From positions 1-64,000 of the forward strand of contig JAOUOP010000039.1 of assembly GCA_029880325.1 (NCBI GenBank): a stretch of 64,000 nucleotides of DNA. The letters run 5' to 3'. The DNA is from Myxococcales bacterium. GTDB taxonomy: Bacteria > Myxococcota_A > Polyangia > Polyangiales > JAFGIB01. The notes below the pieces were generated by a model. It was not told where the DNA came from and did not search any database. It worked only from the letters and a program-made list of their open reading frames with translations. The position numbers were made by a program, and so were the translations under genes. This document shows positions 53,696-62,262 of the stretch, piece by piece (position 1 is the first letter of the stretch; every line of letters starts with the position of its first letter).

Positions 53696-56037
53696 TGGGG
53701 CGCCTCCTGATCCATGATCTCACGCATTTCGTCGTCCAGCGCCTTCAGCGTCCGGGCCCGTTCGCGAGTCAGCATTTCCGCGCGCATGCGATGCTCTTCG
53801 CGCAGCGCCCAGGCGACGTCGATCTCGCCCACGTCGGCGCGCAATACCAGGGTGTAGAAGCGGTCGCGCACGGCCTTGAAATTGGCGTGGGCGATGGCGC
53901 CGATCACTTCCTCGGACTCGCCGTCGAGCTCGCCCAGACGCGTGCGATAGCCCTCGAGCTTGGCGCGCTCCTCGTCGAGAACCAGGCGCATACGCCCTAC
54001 CCGTTCCTCGACCACCTGGCGCACGTCGGCGTCGTGGCGGTCGAGCTTGTCGCCGACCACGGCGGCGCGCCGGAAGGCGGCATCCACGCGCGCGTCGGTG
54101 CGCACACCGAGCGAGGCCATCATCTGGCGTTCGCGCGCCAGCACGTCGGCGTACTCCTGCCGCAGCTGTTCCTCGCGCGCGAAGTCCTCGTCGCCGACGC
54201 CCACCTGCAGCTTGCCGCTCTCGAGCTGCACCTCCAGTTCCGTGATGCGCTTGCGATACTCGCTGATGGCGGCTTCGTGGGTGGCCAGCTCGGAGCGCAG
54301 CCCCTCGGCATCGTCGCTGGTGCGCCCACCCAGGGTGTCGGCCAGGAAGCGTTCGGCCGCCGTGATGCGCGCTTCCATGCCCGTGAGCTCCACCTTCATG
54401 CGGCTGAGTGTCTTTTCCTGCTCTACGAATTGGCGCAGCGAGCGCATGCGACGGCCCTGCATGTCCTCCTGCTTTGCGGGCAGGCCTCCAAGGTGCGCCT
54501 CCAGCTTGCGGCGGCGGCTGCGCAGCGCGCTGAGTTCACTGTTGCTGATCGAACCGGCCGCCTTTTCGTCGACGGCGTTGAGCTCCTTGCGCACCTTGCT
54601 CAGACGGTTGCGCAGCCCGGTGTTGCGCTCGCGGTGATGGCGCAGGTCGCGAAAAACGTTGACCGGATCGCCAGCCGACAGCGCCGCGTTGAGGCGATTG
54701 GCAATGCTTTCGGTCTCGTTGACCAGCTGGCGCGCGCGCGCCAGGTCGCCCAAAGCCTCCATCGCCCGCTCCATGTCGCCCTCGGTGCTGGCCCAGCGCA
54801 TGGCCAGCGGCGGCAGGAAGGTGCTGGCATCAAAGGCATCCAGGTTGTCTCGCACCAGCTGCCGAAAGTAGGCCTGGGTGTCGGTGTGGCGCGCCAGCAC
54901 CGCGTCGAGCTGCTCGCGCACGGGGCCGAATTGGCTGGAGACCTCGCGGAAGACCGCTGTCGACTCGTCGAAGCGGCCGTTTCGCAGCAGCAGGTTGCCC
55001 CGAAGGATCTTGCCGTCCGGAATGTGACGGCTATCGGGAACCGCCACGCTCAGCACCTCCAGCGCGCGCTCGGCGCGGGTGGAGTCGCCCATGCGGATGT
55101 AGGCCCAGGCGATCTCGAAGAGCGCGGTATCGAAAACCTCCGAGGTGCGCGGGACGGTCTGGTAAGACTCGATGGCCTGGGGGACGCGGTCGCGCTCGTA
55201 GTGCAAGCGACCGATGCCGAGGCGCGCCAGGTCCGCCACGCGCGCGCCGTCCCGATCGCTGGGCTTTTTGCCGAGCACCTCGCGGAAGGATGCGATGGCC
55301 GGGTCGAGCTGCCCCCGCAGGGTGTCGATGACGCCGATGAAGTAGCGCGACTGGGCGAAGTAGGGAGAGTCCTTGCCCACCGAGGAGAAGGCCACGCGCG
55401 CCGCATCGAGCTTCGATTGATCGACGCTCGCGGCGGTCACGGTGCCGTCGGCAGCTTCGGCATCGCGAATGCCCAGGCTGTAGAGATACTTGGCGCGAAA
55501 ATAGTTGGTCGCCGCCTCGATTTCAGACGGCGGCAGCGCGTTGAGACGATCGAAATAGGCGTCGACCCCCTCGTAATCGCGGATGTGGATGGCGATTTCG
55601 ATCAGCCGGCCCAGCGAGCGCGAGAGGTAGCTGCCGAAGCCGGGGCGCCCGGCGCTGTCGATCACTTTGCGGTAGGCGCTGCGCGCTCCGAGGTAATCGC
55701 CAGCGTGGAAGAGGGACTCGCCAAGCAAAAAGAGTGCGTCGGGGTAGGCGCGGTGGTCGCTGTGGCGCTCGACGATGTCAGTAAAAATCACGCTGGCGCG
55801 CAGGTAGTCCTGCAGGCGAAAGAAGAGCTCGCCATCGGTCAAGCGCTCTTCGACGTAGGTGGGGCTGCGCACGTCCGACGTACGCAGCGGGACCTTGCGC
55901 AGCGACTCGACGTCGGCTTCGATGTCGGTCAGCTGCCGGTTCGCACGCGAAAGGTCCTGCGCGTGCAGCGGCGCGGCCACAGCCAGCAGCACGAGCGACG
56001 ATACCGCATGCAGCCAGCGCGGCTGCCTCGACATCAC
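53692..56037 (-). CDS. Periplasmic TPR and coiled-coil protein
   Basis: This 781-residue protein has a signal peptide (LVLLAVAAPLHAQ), N-terminal TPR-like repeats (residues 70-360: YVEERLTDGELFFRLQDY, AYPDALFLLGESLFHAGDY, YFAQSRYFIGVIDTLRGQ, LFEIAWAYIRMGDSTRAERAL) and a long coiled-coil C-terminal half (about 440-770) rich in Glu, Arg and Leu (LRNRLSKVRKELNAVDEKA, LRSELATHEAAISEYRKRI). It overlaps both neighbours by four bases. A mixed repeat/coiled-coil rod fits a load-bearing link between inner and outer membrane. It resembles GltD- or GltI-type proteins in layout, but I cannot say which. Confidence 0.8.
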   Translation of the reverse strand: MMSRQPRWLHAVSSLVLLAVAAPLHAQDLSRANRQLTDIEADVESLRKVPLRTSDVRSPTYVEERLTDGELFFRLQDYLRASVIFTDIVERHSDHRAYPDALFLLGESLFHAGDYLGARSAYRKVIDSAGRPGFGSYLSRSLGRLIEIAIHIRDYEGVDAYFDRLNALPPSEIEAATNYFRAKYLYSLGIRDAEAADGTVTAASVDQSKLDAARVAFSSVGKDSPYFAQSRYFIGVIDTLRGQLDPAIASFREVLGKKPSDRDGARVADLARLGIGRLHYERDRVPQAIESYQTVPRTSEVFDTALFEIAWAYIRMGDSTRAERALEVLSVAVPDSRHIPDGKILRGNLLLRNGRFDESTAVFREVSSQFGPVREQLDAVLARHTDTQAYFRQLVRDNLDAFDASTFLPPLAMRWASTEGDMERAMEALGDLARARQLVNETESIANRLNAALSAGDPVNVFRDLRHHRERNTGLRNRLSKVRKELNAVDEKAAGSISNSELSALRSRRRKLEAHLGGLPAKQEDMQGRRMRSLRQFVEQEKTLSRMKVELTGMEARITAAERFLADTLGGRTSDDAEGLRSELATHEAAISEYRKRITELEVQLESGKLQVGVGDEDFAREEQLRQEYADVLARERQMMASLGVRTDARVDAAFRRAAVVGDKLDRHDADVRQVVEERVGRMRLVLDEERAKLEGYRTRLGELDGESEEVIGAIAHANFKAVRDRFYTLVLRADVGEIDVAWALREEHRMRAEMLTRERARTLKALDDEMREIMDQEAPQ

Positions 56038-56849
56038 TCGCCTCCCTCTCCGCTATCCTGGGAAGCCTCCGGCGAGTCCGGCGTGTCGACGCGCTCGACG
56101 AAGCTGACCGCAGGACGCTCCTCCAGCGGCGCCGTGGGCCCGCCCTTTTCGAAGCCCACCACCTTGAGCGTGGTGAGTTTGCCTTCCGGAGCCGTGAACG
56201 TGTAGCTCGAACTCACCTTGAATCGGTAGCCCTTCAGGTACGAGAAAATGCCGTAGCCATGACCGCGATATTCCAGCTGCACCGTCAACGTGTGTTCGCC
56301 GGGCACGATGCTGCCATTGTAGATGTCGAAGCCGTCGCCGCCGCCGAGCCCACCCTCTTCGTCGGCCTTGTTGAAGATGGGCGCGCCGTCGAGGGCGTAC
56401 ACGACTTTGACCAGGCGATAGGAGCTGCCCATCTTGTCCTGATGCACGATGCGCGCCTGGCCGCCGGCCACCACGCCGCGCAAGACAGTCTCGGCCAGCA
56501 GGGCCAGCCGCGCCTTGGAGCGAAAGATCTGCTCCTTGAGCTCGTTGACCCGCTGCTCCAGATCGCGCAGACGTACGCTGTAGGTGCCGGCATCGACCTC
56601 GGCCGTGTTGACGGTTTGGTCTCCCGAAGCCGCGGCTTCACCCCCCTCCGCTTCACCCGCGGCGGGCCCCGCGGCCGCTTCACTTTCGGAGCCGGCTTCA
56701 GCGCCGGCTTCAGCGCCGGCCGAGACCCCCTTCTCCGAGCCGGAAAGCGAAAGGCTGCCGCCGGCCGACCCGCTCTCCTGCGCCCAGCCGCCCCCAGCGA
56801 AGGCAAGCACAACTACGACAGACAAGGACGTGGCCAGTAGTCTGCGCAT
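56034..56849 (-). CDS. Exported coiled-coil/beta-domain protein, first gene of the envelope-machine operon
   Basis: This 271-residue protein has a signal peptide (SVVVVLAFAGGGWAQE), a low-complexity Ala/Gly/Glu region (about 25-85), a short coiled coil (SVRLRDLEQRVNELKEQIFRSKARLALL, two helical turns of heptads around 90-115) and a C-terminal beta-rich domain (DGAPIFNKADE, VPGEHTLTVQLEYRGHGYGIFSYLKGYRFKV in successive strands). Proteins of this kind sit beside TPR genes in Myxococcota and are often mis-named dihydrolipoamide acyltransferases because of the Ala/Pro/Glu linker; no lipoyl or catalytic residues are present. GGAAG precedes the ATG, and a sigma-70 promoter lies 65-93 bp upstream. 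It ends in a four-base overlap with the next gene. Confidence 0.78.
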   Translation of the reverse strand: MRRLLATSLSVVVVLAFAGGGWAQESGSAGGSLSLSGSEKGVSAGAEAGAEAGSESEAAAGPAAGEAEGGEAAASGDQTVNTAEVDAGTYSVRLRDLEQRVNELKEQIFRSKARLALLAETVLRGVVAGGQARIVHQDKMGSSYRLVKVVYALDGAPIFNKADEEGGLGGGDGFDIYNGSIVPGEHTLTVQLEYRGHGYGIFSYLKGYRFKVSSSYTFTAPEGKLTTLKVVGFEKGGPTAPLEERPAVSFVERVDTPDSPEASQDSGEGGE

Positions 56850-56913
56850 CCAGCGTCTTCCTTTTCTCGGCAGCCCTCGGACCGCCGCGATCGCGCAAAT
56901 TCAAGTTCTCGGG

Positions 56914-56942
56914 TTTATACCAAGTGACCCCAGGCCAGGCAA
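56914..56942 (-). promoter_or_regulatory. Sigma-70-like promoter of the envelope-machine operon
   Basis: On the minus strand TTGCCT (56942-56937), 17 bases, TATAAA (56919-56914). Spacing is optimal, the -10 matches five of six and the -35 four of six. Predicted start is near 56907, leaving a leader of about 58 bases before the ATG at 56849. Confidence 0.55.
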
Positions 56943-57005
56943 TGCGACGCCTCCAGGCCCGCTGCGTAAACCCATGAAATATCATTGGATTGTCGTGGGC
57001 CGACA

Positions 57006-57021
57006 GGCGCCTTTCGGCGCC
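57006..57021. repeat. Perfect GGCGCC hairpin with 4-nt loop
   Basis: GGCGCC (57006-57011), TTTC, GGCGCC (57016-57021). Each arm is itself palindromic. It is centrally placed between the divergent promoters and could be an operator or block read-through. Confidence 0.4.
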
Positions 57022-57199
57022 AGTGGAGGCGCTCTGCGGCAATGTACGGAAAAGTCCGACATTCTCTCTGACACGCGTTAGGCTTGTGAATCGCCATCGC
57101 GCGAGCCGAGTTCGAGATCCAGTGCGGCCCCTCGATCGTCCCAACGATGACCGGCCCCACTTCGTTCCGGCCCGCGTTCCGAGAACCTTCGGAGACACC

Positions 57200-57817
57200 G
57201 TGACCGGGTATGACACTAGCGAAGCCAGCGACGAAGAGCTGCTGGGTCGATACCAATCCGGAGACTCGCGAGCGTTCGGAGCCCTGCTCATGCGATACCG
57301 CACCCCCCTCTACAACTACATTCTGCGCTCGGTACGCGACGCCGACACCGCCGCTGATCTGTTGCAGGATGCCTTTACGCGGGTCATCCGGCGCTCCGAC
57401 ACCTTCAACCACGACTCAAAATTTTCCACCTGGCTGTACTCCATCACTCGCAATCTCTGCATCGACCACCAGCGTAAGATGAAGTTCCGCAGACACGCAT
57501 CCCTGGACGCTGGCGGTGTTGGCAACGGCACCGACGGGGCGCCGCTGGTGGAGCGCGTGGCCCACGGGGCGCCAGGAACCGAGCGCCAGGCCCACTCGTC
57601 GGCCCTACGAGAGCGCGTGGGCGCGGCGGTGGACGCCCTGCCGGAAGAGCAGCGCGAGGTTTTCGTGCTGCGCCAACTGCAGCAGATGCCCTTTGCAGAG
57701 ATCGCCCGCGTCGTGGGCGTACCCGAAAACACCGTCAAGAGCCGGATGCGCTACGCTCTGGAGCGCCTGAAGGGCGCACTCTCCGACCTCGAGGAGCACG
57801 CCCGCACGGGCGCCTGA
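57200..57817 (+). CDS. ECF-type RNA polymerase sigma factor
   Basis: This 205-residue protein has sigma region 2 (about 15-85: ELLGRYQSGDSRAFGALLMRY, DAADLLQDAF-type core, STWLYSITRNLCIDHQRK) and region 4 (about 140-190: LPEEQREVFVLRQLQQMPFAEIARVVGVPENTVKSRMRYAL, the helix-turn-helix for -35 recognition). Regions 1 and 3 are absent, as in ECF factors. The GTG at 57200 is preceded by GGAGA at good distance, which decides the start although the frame is open to 56990. The zinc-finger protein encoded 19 bp downstream is its likely anti-sigma factor. It is divergent from the envelope-machine operon, which suggests control of envelope functions. Confidence 0.92.
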   Translation: MTGYDTSEASDEELLGRYQSGDSRAFGALLMRYRTPLYNYILRSVRDADTAADLLQDAFTRVIRRSDTFNHDSKFSTWLYSITRNLCIDHQRKMKFRRHASLDAGGVGNGTDGAPLVERVAHGAPGTERQAHSSALRERVGAAVDALPEEQREVFVLRQLQQMPFAEIARVVGVPENTVKSRMRYALERLKGALSDLEEHARTGA

Positions 57818-57836
57818 AGGCAGGACCGAGATTCCG

Positions 57837-59069
57837 ATGAACTGCAGCCAGTGCGAACCGATGCTGATCGACCTGCTCGACGACGAAGCGGGTTCGGACG
57901 CGCTGAGTTCGGCGCGCCAGCACGTGGCCGGCTGCGGCAGCTGCGGCCGCAGCCTCGATACCATGCGCGCGGCGCTTGGCCTGGCCGAGGCGCTGCCCGT
58001 GTATGAACCACCCCAGGCCGTGTCGGCGCGGCTTCTGCAGCTGGCCGAGCAACACGCTGGCGCCGGGCTGCCGGTGGTGGCCGCAAACGCCAGTGGGGCG
58101 GCGGCCGAGCCGTCGCGCAGCCTGTGGCAGTCGTGGCTGACCTTTATCGGACGCTTCACCATGGCGCCCCAGGTAGGCATGGTGACGATCACGATGCTGG
58201 TGGTCGCCGTGGGCCTGTGGTCGGTGCCCAAGCTCTCGCGCGAACCCACGGTCGCTGGCGGCACGGTGATCAATCCCGAGATCGGATCCGAAGCGGCCCC
58301 CTCGGCAGGCGTGGAGCCGGCTGCTCCCCTGGATTTGCAGGTGGACCTCAACCGCGCGCGAATCCGTCGCAAGGGCGATCTCGCCGCTGCCCCGCCCGCG
58401 GCCGTGGAGGCCGTGATCGAACGCCCCGAGCCCGCCGACGAGGAGGCCACCGAGGCGCTCGACCATGGCCTGGCAGCGCGTCCGGCGCGCGGCGCGGGCG
58501 AAGCCGACGAGCTGGATCTGGACAACCTCGAGGATGTGTTCGCGCCCGCGAAGGGCGCCGAGGCGATGGCGAGCGCCGGCAGCCCGGAAGTCCAGGGGCG
58601 TGGCAGCCTGGGCAACGCGGAAGGCGAAACCGCCGCCCAGGCCTTGACCGACACCGCTGGCGTGGCCGACGCACCAGCTGCAGTAGCCGAGCCGGCCCCT
58701 CGAGAGGCTGAAGGCTTCGCCCCCGCGCCCAAGGCGCGTGCCGCCGCGCCGACCCGCGTGCACAAGTCCAAGCGGGCGAGTGCGGCAGCGAGCGATCCTG
58801 TCGCCCTGGCAACGCGTGCGCGCGCTGCGGCCTCGAGCGGAGGCTGCTCCGCCGCGTTGCCGCTCTACCGGCAGGCACTGCAGGGCGGGTTGCCGTCGGA
58901 CCTGGAGGGCGCGCTGCTGATCGAGCTGGCCGCCTGCCAGCAGCAGCTGGGGCGCATCGACAGCGCGCGCGCCCTGCTCTTGCGCGCCCGCAACATCCCC
59001 AGCGCCGCAGCCCGCGCCCGCGCTGCGCTGCAAGCGCTGCCCGCCGAAACGCCCGCCACCCAGGAGTAG
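57837..59069 (+). CDS. Membrane-anchored zinc-finger anti-sigma factor with long extracytoplasmic region
   Basis: This 410-residue protein starts with a zf-HC2 anti-sigma domain (MNCSQCEPMLIDLLDDEAG; H-x3-C-x2-C in QHVAGCGSCG near residues 29-36), which binds and holds the ECF factor. One transmembrane helix lies at about 118-136 (MVTITMLVVAVGLWSV). The remaining 270 residues are outside: a long Ala/Glu/Pro-rich linker, then a helical-repeat segment (ATRARAAASSGGCSAALPLYRQALQ, LLIELAACQQQLGRIDSARALLLRA) of TPR type. An external TPR module on an anti-sigma factor suggests it senses a protein partner in the periplasm. It is co-transcribed with the sigma gene. Confidence 0.85.
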   Translation: MNCSQCEPMLIDLLDDEAGSDALSSARQHVAGCGSCGRSLDTMRAALGLAEALPVYEPPQAVSARLLQLAEQHAGAGLPVVAANASGAAAEPSRSLWQSWLTFIGRFTMAPQVGMVTITMLVVAVGLWSVPKLSREPTVAGGTVINPEIGSEAAPSAGVEPAAPLDLQVDLNRARIRRKGDLAAAPPAAVEAVIERPEPADEEATEALDHGLAARPARGAGEADELDLDNLEDVFAPAKGAEAMASAGSPEVQGRGSLGNAEGETAAQALTDTAGVADAPAAVAEPAPREAEGFAPAPKARAAAPTRVHKSKRASAAASDPVALATRARAAASSGGCSAALPLYRQALQGGLPSDLEGALLIELAACQQQLGRIDSARALLLRARNIPSAAARARAALQALPAETPATQE

Positions 59070-59106
59070 GTAGGCCGCGCCCGAGCGCAGGTGCTACAAC
59101 GCGGCC

Positions 59107-60530
<1,424 letters not shown>

Positions 60531-60537
<7 letters not shown>

Positions 60538-60569
60538 CGCGCTTCGAGGGTGACGCCAGACCTCAGGCG
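60531..60569. terminator. Inverted repeat spanning the stops of convergent regulator genes
   Basis: CGCCTGA (60531-60537) and TCAGGCG (60563-60569) are perfect complements and contain the two stop codons of the convergent genes. The 25-base spacer is GC-rich. It could act as a bidirectional terminator, but it may also simply reflect similar gene ends; no T-run is present. Confidence 0.35.
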
Positions 60570-61912
60570 TCGATCTCGAGGCGCTTCATCTTGCGCCAGA
60601 GCGTGGTCGGGCTCAGGCCCAGGATCTCGGCGGCCCGCTCGCGGCTGCCCTCGCCCTGGGCCAGCGCCTGCTCGATGGCTTCGGTCTCGGCGCGCTCCAC
60701 CACGTCCTGCATGCGCAGGGAGCGTTCGCCGGGCTGCAAGCCGATGGGCGGCCCGTCGAAGGGCACGATGTCCTCGCGCCGCAGGAGGCCTTCGTCGGCC
60801 AGCGCCACCCCCTGCTCGATCATGTTCTCGAGCTCGCGCACGTTGCCCTTGAAGGGGTAGTCCAGCAGGTAGTCGATCACGCCCTCGCCCGGCGTCACCT
60901 TGCGCCCCATCTTGGCGCAGGCCTTGTCCAGGAAGTGCTGCACCAACCCCGGGATGTCCTCGCGGCGGTCGCGCAGGGGCGGCAGCACGAAGCGGGCCAC
61001 GTTCAGGCGGTAGTAGAGATCCTCGCGGAAGCGCTTGTCGCGGATGGCCTCCTGCAAGTCCTGGTTTGTAGCGGCGATGATACGGATGTCCACGCGCAGG
61101 ATGCGATTGTCACCCAGGCGGCGGATCTCGCCCTCCTGAATCGCGCGCAGCAGCTTCGCCTGGAACGAGACCGGCGTCTCGGCCACTTCATCGAAGAAGA
61201 AGGTGCCGCCGTTGGCCTCCTCGAAGAGACCGCGCCGGGTGCTGACAGCTCCGGTAAACGCACCGCGCACATGGCCGAAGAGCTCGCTCTCCAGCAGGGT
61301 CTCGCTGACGGCGGCGCAGTTGACGGTCACGAAGGGGCGGTCGGCGCGCTGGGAGTTGGCGTGGATGGCCTTGGCCACCAGCTCCTTGCCGGTGCCACTC
61401 TCGCCCGTGATCAGCACGGTGGCGTCGGTCGGGGCGATGCGCACGATGCGGCCGAGCACGTCGCGCACCGCCCGCGAGCGTCCGATGATGTTCTCGAAGC
61501 GGTAGCGCTCTCGGAACTCGGCCGCCATCAGGGTCACATCCCGCGCCAGGTTGCGCTTTTCCAGGGCGCGGCTGACGCGCACCAGCAGCTCCTGCTCGCC
61601 AAAGGGCTTTTGGATGTAGTCGTGGGCGCCCAGGCGCATGGCCTCCACGGCGCTCTCGATGGTGCCGTAGGCGGTCATCACGATGACCTCTGTCAAAGGT
61701 GATACATCCTTGACGTGCCGCAGCACCGCGATGCCGTCGGTCGCCCCCATCTTCAGGTCGGTCAGCACCAGGTCGTAGGAATCGGCGGCGACCATGTCGC
61801 GGGCGTGGTCGCCGTCGCGGGCCTCGCTCACGTCATGCCCTGCCTCGCTGAGCATCAGCGAGAGGGTGGTGCGCATATTGCGCTGGTCGTCGACAACGAG
61901 AACCTTGCCCAT
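60563..61912 (-). CDS. Sigma-54-dependent response regulator (NtrC family)
   Basis: This 449-residue protein has a receiver (VLVVDDQRNMRTTL, phospho-Asp in LVLTDLKMGATDG, YIQKPF), a AAA+ domain (GESGTGKELVAKAIH, ESELFGHVRGAFTGAV, GGTFFFDEVAETP as Walker B region, FKGNVRELENMIEQG) and a C-terminal helix-turn-helix (GSRERAAEILGLSPTTLWRKM). The Walker B segment reads DEVAE instead of the usual DEIGD, a variation that keeps the catalytic DE. I chose the ATG at 61912, which begins the receiver; the frame is open to 62080. A strong inverted repeat lies 22 bp upstream. No kinase gene is adjacent. Confidence 0.93.
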   Translation of the reverse strand: MGKVLVVDDQRNMRTTLSLMLSEAGHDVSEARDGDHARDMVAADSYDLVLTDLKMGATDGIAVLRHVKDVSPLTEVIVMTAYGTIESAVEAMRLGAHDYIQKPFGEQELLVRVSRALEKRNLARDVTLMAAEFRERYRFENIIGRSRAVRDVLGRIVRIAPTDATVLITGESGTGKELVAKAIHANSQRADRPFVTVNCAAVSETLLESELFGHVRGAFTGAVSTRRGLFEEANGGTFFFDEVAETPVSFQAKLLRAIQEGEIRRLGDNRILRVDIRIIAATNQDLQEAIRDKRFREDLYYRLNVARFVLPPLRDRREDIPGLVQHFLDKACAKMGRKVTPGEGVIDYLLDYPFKGNVRELENMIEQGVALADEGLLRREDIVPFDGPPIGLQPGERSLRMQDVVERAETEAIEQALAQGEGSRERAAEILGLSPTTLWRKMKRLEIDA

Positions 61913-62262
61913 GCCGCTTCGGCAACCCCGTAATACCGACCCCAAACACCGGTGGGTCGGTACTGGGGGAATTGATCCCAGAGACTGGTCGCCGATGCAA
62001 GCCAAAGCGGCCATCAGAGCGTTGACCCTTTGTGCCAGGGCGGCGCGGACCCTGGCCCCGAGGCACGGGATCGAGGCCACCAGATGCCCGCTGGCCCACC
62101 CGCTGGTAGCCCTTCACCCCCGCTCCTTCCCCGCTCGGCCTCGAAAGTCTCGGGCGTGCGAGGGGATCGAAACGCGGTTCCGGTCGTGACATCTTTTGCT
62201 CGCTGCGCCGTGGGACGCGGTGGAGACGGGTCGGCGGGGCTGAACTCCTGCTGACCGCTGCG
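61913..62262. other. Intergenic region upstream of the activator gene
   Basis: No gene is supported in these 350 bp between two minus-strand genes. The part next to the activator holds the inverted repeat at 61934-61962. The rest gives only frames without family content. Confidence 0.45.
61934..61962. repeat. Inverted repeat with 9-bp perfect arms upstream of activator gene
   Basis: TACCGACCC (61934-61942) pairs with GGGTCGGTA (61954-61962) around an 11-base loop that overlaps a CACCGGTG palindrome (61947-61954). It sits 22 bp upstream of the activator ATG (minus strand), where it would be in the leader or promoter, so it is a candidate operator or leader hairpin. Confidence 0.6.

Larger units (their letters stand above)
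56850..57199. other. Divergent regulatory region between envelope-machine operon and ECF sigma gene
   Basis: These 350 bp hold no gene. They contain the sigma-70 promoter for the minus-strand operon (56914-56942) and a perfect short hairpin (57006-57021). No clear ECF-type promoter for the sigma gene itself could be fixed. Confidence 0.5.

Noticed and set aside
56034..56849. Annotation as dihydrolipoamide acyltransferase
   Set aside because: Only the Ala/Glu/Pro-rich linker resembles it; there is a signal peptide and no lipoyl lysine or catalytic HxxxDG motif.
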